The notes beneath the pieces are model-generated. The model had not been told where the DNA came from, made no database searches, and worked only from the letters and a program-made list of their open reading frames with translations. From Kiritimatiellia bacterium (lineage in GTDB: Bacteria; Verrucomicrobiota; Kiritimatiellia; RFP12; UBA1067), in contig JAFUDL010000422.1 of the NCBI GenBank assembly GCA_017459225.1, positions 1-14,571 of the forward strand: a stretch of 14,571 nucleotides of DNA, given 5' to 3'. Position numbers and translations under genes: made by a program. Below, piece after piece: positions 1 through 6,528 of the stretch. Positions within the stretch are counted from its first letter, which is position 1. Each line of letters starts with the position of its first letter.

Positions 1-354
1 ACGTTCATCGGCACCATCCCCGGCGCGACGATCGGCGGCGTGTCGTTCATCCTCTACGGAATGATCTCCGCAGTCGGTGTGCGGAACCTCGTTGAGAGCC
101 AGGTGGACCTCGGCAAGGGCCGCAACATGCTCATCGCGGCGCTGATCCTAGTGCTCACTCTCGGCATTACATTCTCGAAGGCCGGCGCCGTGGCCTTTAC
201 TGTAGGCTCTCTCAAGATATCGCTTTCCGGCCTCGCCATCGGCGCGATCATGGGCATCTTGCTGAACGCTATCCTCCCAGGAAAGGACTATTCCTTCTCC
301 GAAAGCGCGCCTACGATCAAGGACGCCGACCGCTTCGGCGGCGTGAGGGACTGA
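1..354 (+). CDS. uraA: Uracil permease, C-terminal part (5' end outside window)
   Basis: The reading frame is open from base 1 and encodes the last 117 residues of an inner-membrane nucleobase transporter of the NAT/NCS2 family, which imports uracil with protons. The fragment begins in the glycine-rich stretch GATIGGVSFILYGMISA and continues with GVRNLVESQVDL, both typical of the UraA/PyrP C-terminal third. Two hydrophobic segments follow (about residues 42-59 and 70-91), then a short charged cytoplasmic tail ending GGVRD. The substrate-binding transmembrane segments lie outside the window, so uracil rather than xanthine specificity is inferred from overall resemblance to UraA. The stop codon overlaps the first hemB start candidate by one base (TGATG), which suggests co-transcription and translational coupling with hemB. 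Confidence 0.85.
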   Translation, partial: TFIGTIPGATIGGVSFILYGMISAVGVRNLVESQVDLGKGRNMLIAALILVLTLGITFSKAGAVAFTVGSLKISLSGLAIGAIMGILLNAILPGKDYSFSESAPTIKDADRFGGVRD

Positions 355-1394
355 TGCAGCCGCCGCGCTTGGCGGCAGAAAACGAAAGAATGCAGAAAAT
401 GAACGGATATCCAGAAGTGAGACTGCGCCGAATGAGGCGCACTGCGGCAATTCGCGACATGTTCGCCATGCCCACGCCCGGTCCCGAGAAATTCATATGG
501 CCCGTCTTCGTGGCGCCAGGCTCTGGCCGCCGGGAGGCGATCGCCTCGATGCCGGACCAATTCCGCTATTCGGCGGACGAGCTCGTGAAGGCGCTTGCGC
601 CGGTCGTCGCCCAGGGCGTGAAGAGCGTGCTGCTCTTCGGCGTGCCTGATGCGCACGGTGAGGGCAAGGACGAGTGCGGCACGTCCGCGGCCGATCCGCA
701 CGGAGTGGTGCAGCGCGCGATACCTGTTCTGCGCGCTGCCTATCCAGAGCTCGTGATATTCACCGACGTGTGCCTTTGCGCGTACACGAGCCACGGACAC
801 TGCGGTCCGCGCGATCCCGACGGCGACGTCGACAACGACGCCGCCTGCGAGATGCTCGCCCGCGTGGCGGTGAGCCATGCGCGCGCAGGCGCTGACGGTG
901 TGGCTCCGAGCGCGATGATGGACGGACAGGTTCCCGCGATCCGCCACGCCCTCGACGAAGAAGGTTTCACTAAGACTCTTCTCGTTTCCTACTCCACAAA
1001 GTTCGCCTCGCAGATGTACGGTCCATTCCGCGACGCCGAAGGCTCCGCTCCTGGACATGGCGACCGCCAGGGTTACCAGGCGAGCGCGCGCGATCCACGC
1101 ACCGCGCTGCGCGAGTCGGTTCTCGACGAGGCCGAAGGCGCGGACGCTCTGATGGTCAAGCCCGCGCTCTTCTACCTCGACATGATCCGCGAAGTGTCGC
1201 AGCGCACGCTCCTGCCGGTCATGGCATACAATGTTTCTGGCGAATACTCAATGATCCACGCGGCCGCGGCTGCAGGCTATTGCGATCTCTACGCCACCGC
1301 CCGCGAGTCGCTCGACGCCATCTTCCGCGCAGGCGCCACGCAGGTCATCTCCTACTGGGCTCCGTTCTACAGCAGGATATACCATATGGGCTGA
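354..1394 (+). CDS. hemB: Porphobilinogen synthase (delta-aminolevulinic acid dehydratase)
   Basis: HemB condenses two molecules of 5-aminolevulinate to porphobilinogen, the first common step of tetrapyrrole synthesis, in the cytoplasm. The active-site zinc ligands are present as Cys140, Cys142 and Cys150 in the segment DVCLCAYTSHGHCG, so this is a zinc-type enzyme. The two Schiff-base lysines are Lys216 (YSTKFAS) and Lys269 (LMVKPA). NDAACE, APSAMMDGQV and the C-terminal NVSGEYSMI also match the family. The 346 residues counted from 354 slightly exceed the usual 320-340. ATG codons at 390 and 399 are therefore realistic alternatives, since the family normally begins shortly before the RLRRMRRT segment. 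A GAGGGA sequence three bases before 354 and GAAAGA nine bases before 399 do not decide between them. The gene overlaps the permease gene by one base and ends eight bases before the peptidase start. Confidence 0.95.
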   Translation: MQPPRLAAENERMQKMNGYPEVRLRRMRRTAAIRDMFAMPTPGPEKFIWPVFVAPGSGRREAIASMPDQFRYSADELVKALAPVVAQGVKSVLLFGVPDAHGEGKDECGTSAADPHGVVQRAIPVLRAAYPELVIFTDVCLCAYTSHGHCGPRDPDGDVDNDAACEMLARVAVSHARAGADGVAPSAMMDGQVPAIRHALDEEGFTKTLLVSYSTKFASQMYGPFRDAEGSAPGHGDRQGYQASARDPRTALRESVLDEAEGADALMVKPALFYLDMIREVSQRTLLPVMAYNVSGEYSMIHAAAAAGYCDLYATARESLDAIFRAGATQVISYWAPFYSRIYHMG

Positions 1395-1402
1395 TCATCG
1401 TC

Positions 1403-4400
1403 ATGACGACAAGAAAGACGGCAATCTCTCTGGCGCTCGTTGGACTGGCTTTTTACGGCTGGGCAGAACGGGTGTCTTCCGATCTGGCCGCTCGTGCCGT
1501 CAACAAATTGATCGCGCAGGACGACCAGATGGAGTGCCCAGTCACGGGAACGGTATCGTCCGTGCGCCTTTGCACTGCTACGAACGGCGCGGCCTTCTAC
1601 GTCGCCAGACTGACTGGCGGCGGTTTCGTCGTGACGTCGACGGACACGGAGATCGATCCTGTCGTCGCCATTTCGTCGGAGGCGGATCTTGTCGAGGATT
1701 CAAGGAATCCGCTGTGGTTGCTGCTGGTCGGCGACATGGCGGCCCGCATGGAGGCTGTGGAGGAGAAGAGCAGATCTGGTGCCAGATTGACGTCGGGTGC
1801 AGCTCCGAGAGAGTCGTCCATGTCGTCATCCGCGGCGCGCTGGGCGAGCCTTACGGCATCGGAGTCTCGTCTGCAGAGCTCCGGCAGGTCGAAGATTTCG
1901 GATGTGCGCGTGGCTCCGCTTCTCAAGACGAAATGGGGGCAGTCTGATGTTGCCGGCAGGCCATGCTTCAATTACTACACGCCGGGACACTATGTCTGCG
2001 GGTGCGCGGCAACGGCGGCAGCGCAGATTCTCCGCTACCACAAGTTCCCCAAGGCGGCCGTGGAGCCGCATACATTCAAGGTGTCAGTGTCTGGCCGCCA
2101 GACTGCTTTGACGCAGAAGGGCGGCGTCTATGACTGGGACAGCATGCCCTATGTTCCGGGCAGCACGACGACGACTGCCCAGCGAAAGGCCATTGGAAAA
2201 TTGACCTATGATGTTGGCCTGGCGGTCAACGGGAGCTACTCTCCGGATGAAACGTGGGGATATTTAGGCTCCTTCGTCGATCTTTGCATTGAATGGGGCT
2301 ATGCGCATGCGTCGCTCTACCACGAATCCGGATGGAAGCTTTTTACAAAGTCCCACTTGTATTCTGTGCTGATCCCCAACCTGAGCGCGAAACTTCCAGT
2401 AGGCGTTGGACTTCGTGGCTCGTCAGGAGGAGGGCATTACGTCGTGGCCGACGGATATGGATATCTGGACGGCTTGTTCAGCGTTCACCTGAACTTTGGC
2501 TGGGATGGGAATAGTGATGCATGGTATGTCTTGCCTGGAACGATCTCCGAGGGAGGATATGCTTTCCCTGGCGTCGAGGATATTTGCGGCAACATATATC
2601 CCAATGGCCCGGAGAGAGGAGGGATCGTCAGCGGGCGGGTTTTGTCGTCCTCTACAAAGAAGCCTGTGTCGGGAATCGTAGTGACGGCGACGAACAGCAG
2701 CGGTGAGGTACTGCGAACAAAGACGGATGCGAAGGGAATCTACGCGTTTATTCTGCCGGCAGGTGATGGTGGCTGGTGGTCTTCTTATGATGAAGACGAA
2801 TGGGAGGTGTCTCTTGAGAATGCATCTCCCACGTCGTATTCGTTGCGTATCTGGGATGACGAGAACTACTACGACCAGGACTTCTCCGTTCGCCTCCACA
2901 CTGTGAAGTTTGATGCGAATGGAGGAAGCGGCACCACGAGCCGGACGTGCAATGTGCTTGGAACATTGCCAACGACGAAGCGCACGGGCTACACGTTCGA
3001 AGGATGGTTCACGGAACCGGGCGGCGGCGTAGAGGTGACGGAGACTACGTGGCCAACTGGCAACGTGACATACTACGCGCATTGGAAGGCGATCCCATAC
3101 ACTGTGATGTTCAACGCCAACGGCGGCGAAGGGGAAATGGCGCCGATGGCGTTCCTCTACGACGAGACGCAGGCGCTTAGCCTTAACGAGTTTTTGAGGG
3201 ACGACGTTCCGTTTCGCGGCTGGTCGCTTTCGCCGAGGGGTCTGCTGGCGTTCTCGGACGGAGAGATGGTGAATAACCTCACCGCCGTTTCCAACGGCGT
3301 GGTGACTCTATATGCCGTATGGTATGGGGATGTCGTGGCGGCGACGACGGGGGATTACATCAAGGCACCTCTCGCGGTGCTTGGGTATGACGTCCCGACG
3401 GACGGCAAGACGCCGTACGAGGTGAAGGCGTATGGCCTGCCCGCCGGGCTGAAGCTCAAGTGCAACGCTGCTGTGAAGGACAAGAAGGGGAAGGTGGTCA
3501 AGAAGGCGAAGGTGGAATGGTGGATCGAGGGCGTGCCTACGGCCGCGCTAGACTTCCTCACGAAACCGGCGTACCTCGTCATCACCGCCAACGGCAGGAC
3601 GGAGACTCTGCCGCTCTTGCTCGAAACTCTTGCACAGGATGTGAAGGATCTCGGCGAAATTGCGCTCGGAACGTCGGTCAACACGAAGGAATGGCTCACG
3701 GGCGTGGGCGCAGGCTGGTCTGTATCCGGCCTTCCGGCCGGGCTCAAGTTCGCGTCCAAGAAGATTACGGCGACCTCCGGCAAGAAGCCGGTGACTGTTG
3801 CCGAGGCGTATTCTGTCTACGGCAAGACGACTAGGGCGGGACTCTTTACCATCACGGCGAAGAAGAAAAAGGGCGCGTACTACGAGACGAAGAAGTACAG
3901 GCTGCTCGTGACGCCGAAGTCGGTGGATGCGGCTCGGTTCGGAGAGGACCTCACGAACATCACCACAATGGCGTATGTGCCATTCGACTGGGGCCTTACG
4001 AACGATGTTTCGTCCATCGGCGGAAAGGTGGCGAAGGTTGCGGGTTTGCCGACGGGACTGACGTTTGCGGCGGCCGATACATATGCCTACAAGAATGCGA
4101 AGAAGACGGGCAAATATCTGAAGCAGCCGGGGCAGACGATCGTCGGCACGCCCACGAAGCCAGGCACATATGTGGTGACATTCACGAAGAACGTGAAAAG
4201 CGGCAAGACGACAGTTGCGAAGACGGCGCAGATTCTGTGGAAGGTCATCGCGAACGACGCGCCGCTGTCGCTTGGATTCAACGAAGCCGGCGGCGTGGTC
4301 GAAAGTGGGACGGTGGGATTGAAGTACGGCGATCTGCTCGCTTTCAATGCAACCGAAGGCGCGAAGATTACGGCGAGCGGGTTGCCGACGGGAATCAAGC

Positions 4401-5329
4401 TTGTCGACCTTGGCGGCGGAGAGTACGCCTTTGTAGGCTTTACGACGAAGGCAGGCACGTACCTCGTCACCGTGACCGCCACGCTGAAGGGGAAAACCGT
4501 ACGCCAGCGCCTCGCGTTGAAGGTGGATGGATTGCCCGCATGGGCGAAGGGTTCGTTCAATGGAAGTGTTAGGGGCGCGGGAAATGGAGAATGGGAATCG
4601 GAGGTGACGAATGGACTCGCCGCGATTACAGTGTCGTCTGTTGGAAAGATCAGCGGCAAGTTCCAGGAGCTTGGCACTAACTGGACGTTCAGCGCGGCTA
4701 GCTACACGGCGCGCTCGGCGATCGCGCCCTACCAGGATGCGTTTATCTGTTCCAACATCGTTGCCAAATACGCCTACAAGGTGAAGAGCGAGAAAACGAC
4801 CGTGACGAAGTATGTGACGCGGCCTTTCCAATTTGCCGTATCCTCGCACCCGGTCGTCTCGGTTGTCTCGGATGTCCCGGATGTCCCGGTTCGCGGCGTC
4901 GTAACGATGACCGAAGAAGAAGGCTCGACAATTGAGGCATGGCAGAACCTGTGGGGAAGGGCGAACTACAAGGCGCTTGGGAAGGATCTTTTCTACACGA
5001 GCAAGGCAAAACCGTACAGGACGTTCACAATTAAGGGCGCGTCCGAGGAGGGCGCGGCGATGGGGCTTGCTCCGCAGATGACATTGGCATTGAAGGTTAC
5101 GCCGAATGGTGTGGCAATTGCCACGATGTCGTTCGACACGGGCAGGACGAAGAAGGATCCGAAGACGAAGAAGACCGTGAAGATCATCTACAAGGCGACA
5201 TGCCAGACGGTGGTTATTCCTTGTTCTCCTGCGGATGCGGAGACGTTTGAAGGTGTGGTTCTGCTATATTTTGCGCCGTCTCTTGCCAATGACTTTGAGG
5301 GTTTCGCCGGCAGTGTTGTCGTGCCATAG
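1403..5329 (+). CDS. Secreted multidomain C10 (streptopain-like) cysteine peptidase with InlB-type and Ig-like repeats
   Basis: About 1308 residues. The ATG at 1403 was chosen because it directly precedes a signal peptide: a TTRK n-region, a hydrophobic core at residues 7-20 and a likely cut after GWA at about 21. No clear Shine-Dalgarno sequence is visible. Residues 60-115 resemble the SpeB-type propeptide (GGGFVVTSTDTEIDPVVAI). Residues 166-400 form the papain-fold catalytic domain, with nucleophile Cys201 in GCAATAAAQILRYHKFP, His345 in GGGHYVVADGYG and the conserved NFGWDG at 364-369. Then come a carboxypeptidase-regulatory-like beta domain (about 405-498) and two InlB/Listeria-Bacteroides repeats (about 499-561 and 566-640, with FDANGG/FNANGG and GW...W signatures). 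Four putative Ig modules of about 100 residues, each with a GLP(A/T)GL motif, cover 643-1043. A C-terminal region (1044-1308) is not assigned. It is probably an exported protein-degrading enzyme or adhesin; its substrate is unknown. No LPXTG or PEP-CTERM sorting tail is visible. Confidence 0.85.
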   Translation: MTTRKTAISLALVGLAFYGWAERVSSDLAARAVNKLIAQDDQMECPVTGTVSSVRLCTATNGAAFYVARLTGGGFVVTSTDTEIDPVVAISSEADLVEDSRNPLWLLLVGDMAARMEAVEEKSRSGARLTSGAAPRESSMSSSAARWASLTASESRLQSSGRSKISDVRVAPLLKTKWGQSDVAGRPCFNYYTPGHYVCGCAATAAAQILRYHKFPKAAVEPHTFKVSVSGRQTALTQKGGVYDWDSMPYVPGSTTTTAQRKAIGKLTYDVGLAVNGSYSPDETWGYLGSFVDLCIEWGYAHASLYHESGWKLFTKSHLYSVLIPNLSAKLPVGVGLRGSSGGGHYVVADGYGYLDGLFSVHLNFGWDGNSDAWYVLPGTISEGGYAFPGVEDICGNIYPNGPERGGIVSGRVLSSSTKKPVSGIVVTATNSSGEVLRTKTDAKGIYAFILPAGDGGWWSSYDEDEWEVSLENASPTSYSLRIWDDENYYDQDFSVRLHTVKFDANGGSGTTSRTCNVLGTLPTTKRTGYTFEGWFTEPGGGVEVTETTWPTGNVTYYAHWKAIPYTVMFNANGGEGEMAPMAFLYDETQALSLNEFLRDDVPFRGWSLSPRGLLAFSDGEMVNNLTAVSNGVVTLYAVWYGDVVAATTGDYIKAPLAVLGYDVPTDGKTPYEVKAYGLPAGLKLKCNAAVKDKKGKVVKKAKVEWWIEGVPTAALDFLTKPAYLVITANGRTETLPLLLETLAQDVKDLGEIALGTSVNTKEWLTGVGAGWSVSGLPAGLKFASKKITATSGKKPVTVAEAYSVYGKTTRAGLFTITAKKKKGAYYETKKYRLLVTPKSVDAARFGEDLTNITTMAYVPFDWGLTNDVSSIGGKVAKVAGLPTGLTFAAADTYAYKNAKKTGKYLKQPGQTIVGTPTKPGTYVVTFTKNVKSGKTTVAKTAQILWKVIANDAPLSLGFNEAGGVVESGTVGLKYGDLLAFNATEGAKITASGLPTGIKLVDLGGGEYAFVGFTTKAGTYLVTVTATLKGKTVRQRLALKVDGLPAWAKGSFNGSVRGAGNGEWESEVTNGLAAITVSSVGKISGKFQELGTNWTFSAASYTARSAIAPYQDAFICSNIVAKYAYKVKSEKTTVTKYVTRPFQFAVSSHPVVSVVSDVPDVPVRGVVTMTEEEGSTIEAWQNLWGRANYKALGKDLFYTSKAKPYRTFTIKGASEEGAAMGLAPQMTLALKVTPNGVAIATMSFDTGRTKKDPKTKKTVKIIYKATCQTVVIPCSPADAETFEGVVLLYFAPSLANDFEGFAGSVVVP
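4852..4887 (+). repeat. Four degenerate 9-base tandem repeats inside the peptidase gene
   Basis: The units are GGTCGTCTC, GGTTGTCTC, GGATGTCCC and GGATGTCCC; the last two are identical. Read in frame they encode a valine-rich linker (VVSVVSDVPDVP) in the C-terminal region of the peptidase. Because the unit is nine bases, slippage would lengthen or shorten the linker without breaking the frame. Confidence 0.75.
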
Positions 5330-5359
5330 CACCTTTTCGCCCCTGTACACCTTCACACG

Positions 5360-5385
5360 TTCAAACTTTCAACTCTTCAAACTTT
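5360..5385. repeat. 10-base direct repeat TTCAAACTTT, two copies
   Basis: Two perfect copies (5360-5369 and 5376-5385) are separated by CAACTC and lie in the AT-rich 55-base gap between the convergent peptidase and radical SAM genes. The second copy touches the radical SAM stop codon. No hairpin terminator is visible for either gene in this gap. Confidence 0.7.
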
Positions 5386-6341
5386 TATGATCTGCAGTTG
5401 CCGGTGGCGCCGAGAGGATTTGCGGCGGCGGAAACCAGGGCGGGGAAGTCGCAGCCGAAGTCGCGCACGTTTCCGCAGGGAACGTCGATGAAACCGCAGG
5501 TCTGCAGGTCGCCGACGTGCGATAGAAACGCGAAGCCACGTCCGCCAAGGCAGCCGCATGGAGGGCGAGAGGGTGGCGCGTTGTGCGTGTGGCGCCATTC
5601 GGCCCAGTAGGTGGGCGCGGACGGGCAGCATGTCTCCTTGATGGGAAGGGGTCCGGCGACTGTCTTTGCGAAGGCCCAGTCCAGCACCGCGCGTGTGGCG
5701 TCCGGCGAAAGGGCGTAGTCGGCGATGGCCTTACCGCGGCCTACGGGCACGAGGAAGAAGAGGTCTAGCTTCGCGGCGCCCTGGGTGACGGCGAGCGCGT
5801 AGAGTTCTTCAAGGCGGTCCACGTTGAGCGTGGAGACCGTTGTGTTCATCTGGAAGGGCATGCCGACTTCGCGTGCGGCGCGCATGGCGCGCATCACGTT
5901 GTCGAAAGCGCCTGATACGCCGCGAAAGGCGTCGTGAGATGCGGCGTCGGGTCCGTCAATGGAGAACGAGCATGCCGCCACGCCGGCGTCCTTCAAGGCG
6001 GCGAGGCGCTCTGGCGTGACGAGAAGCCCGCACGGGGCCATCACGCTGCGGATGCCGAGGCGAGTGGCGTGGGAGACGAGATCTAGAATGTCTGGGCGCA
6101 TCATCGGCTCGCCGCCCGTCCAGATGATCATCATCTCCGGCGGACCGATTCGTTCTGGTTTCTTGGCGGCGAGAGGCGCTAGCGAGTCGAGCACCTTCAT
6201 GCATTCCGCGGTGGATAGTTCATGTTCATACGGCACATCGGCCGCTCCTGCGCGGCAGTGGCGGCAGCGCAGCGGGCAGCGTCTTGTGACTTCCCAGGCG
6301 ATCACGCGCGGAAGGGCGAATTTTGCGGCTGAAATTTCCAT
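5385..6341 (-). CDS. Radical SAM protein of the AhbC/AhbD/NirJ type, C-terminally truncated
   Basis: 318 residues. The radical SAM cluster motif CxxxCxxC is Cys22, Cys26 and Cys29 (CPLRCRHC), preceded by VIAWEVTRR. It is followed by WTGGEPMMRPDI (74-85) and the SIDGPDAASHDAFRGVSGAF block (127-146). These, together with GCLGGRGFAFLSHVGDLQTC (263-282) and CGNVR, match the heme-biosynthesis relatives AhbC, AhbD and NirJ, which remodel tetrapyrrole side chains using S-adenosylmethionine. Some relatives modify peptides instead, so the substrate is uncertain. Family members normally continue for about 40-60 residues with a CxxC...CGGCRARAY cysteine segment that binds an auxiliary iron-sulfur cluster. 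This protein stops at GNCRS, just where that segment begins, and no continuation is visible in the bases that follow. It may be a decaying gene or a short variant. The start is fixed by an extended -10 box seven bases upstream. Confidence 0.85.
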   Translation of the reverse strand: MEISAAKFALPRVIAWEVTRRCPLRCRHCRAGAADVPYEHELSTAECMKVLDSLAPLAAKKPERIGPPEMMIIWTGGEPMMRPDILDLVSHATRLGIRSVMAPCGLLVTPERLAALKDAGVAACSFSIDGPDAASHDAFRGVSGAFDNVMRAMRAAREVGMPFQMNTTVSTLNVDRLEELYALAVTQGAAKLDLFFLVPVGRGKAIADYALSPDATRAVLDWAFAKTVAGPLPIKETCCPSAPTYWAEWRHTHNAPPSRPPCGCLGGRGFAFLSHVGDLQTCGFIDVPCGNVRDFGCDFPALVSAAANPLGATGNCRS

Positions 6342-6348
6342 TGCGGAT

Positions 6349-6357
6349 ATTCTATCA
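6349..6357 (-). promoter_or_regulatory. Extended -10 promoter of the radical SAM gene
   Basis: On the minus strand the sequence reads TGA-TAGAAT, an extended -10 element. The predicted start of transcription is at 6342 or 6341, and the ATG begins at 6341, so the mRNA should be leaderless. No good -35 hexamer is seen at 16-18 base spacing, which the TG extension could offset. Confidence 0.55.
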
Positions 6358-6375
6358 AATTTTTCGATTTCCCGC

Positions 6376-6404
6376 TTGCATTTCCGCGTAAAATTTCATA
6401 TCAT
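6376..6404 (+). promoter_or_regulatory. Promoter of tRNA-Ser
   Basis: TTGCAT (6376-6381), a 17-base spacer and TATCAT (6399-6404). The predicted transcription start is near 6411, giving a 5' leader of about 11 bases before the mature tRNA. The promoter is divergent from that of the radical SAM gene. Confidence 0.7.
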
Positions 6405-6421
6405 ATATCCGTTTTCCTCAC

Positions 6422-6515
6422 GGAGGGATGGCCGAGTGGCTGAAGGCAACGGTTTGCTAAATCGTCATACGGGCTAAACCCCGTATCGGGGGTTCAAATC
6501 CCCCTCCCTCCGCCA
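6422..6515 (+). tRNA. tRNA-Ser (anticodon GCU)
   Basis: The acceptor stem GGAGGGA (6422-6428) pairs with TCCCTCC (6505-6511). The discriminator is G6512, usual for serine, and the CCA end is encoded (6513-6515). The anticodon stem ACGGT/ATCGT encloses the loop TTGCTAA, with anticodon GCT at 6456-6458, which reads AGC and AGU. A long variable arm with a 7-base-pair stem (6467-6473 with 6480-6486) marks a class II tRNA. The T arm is GGGGG-TTCAAAT-CCCCC (6488-6504). Only 13 bases separate it from the end of the convergent hrpA gene, and no obvious terminator hairpin with a T tract follows. Confidence 0.97.
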
Positions 6516-6528
6516 ATCCCGCAGCGGT

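Noticed and set aside
1280..1402. Upstream extension of the peptidase reading frame inside hemB
   Set aside because: It is arginine-rich, lies in another frame of conserved hemB sequence, and would bury the signal peptide that starts at 1403.
3548..4849. 433-codon open frame on the minus strand opposite the peptidase
   Set aside because: Its translation is arginine-rich without recognisable motifs. The plus frame has clear domains throughout, so this is a GC-driven shadow.
354..6341. hemB plus the AhbC/AhbD-like gene as a siroheme-dependent heme cluster
   Set aside because: They lie on opposite strands with a 3.9 kb peptidase gene between them, no other ahb or hem genes are in the window, and the radical SAM protein is truncated.
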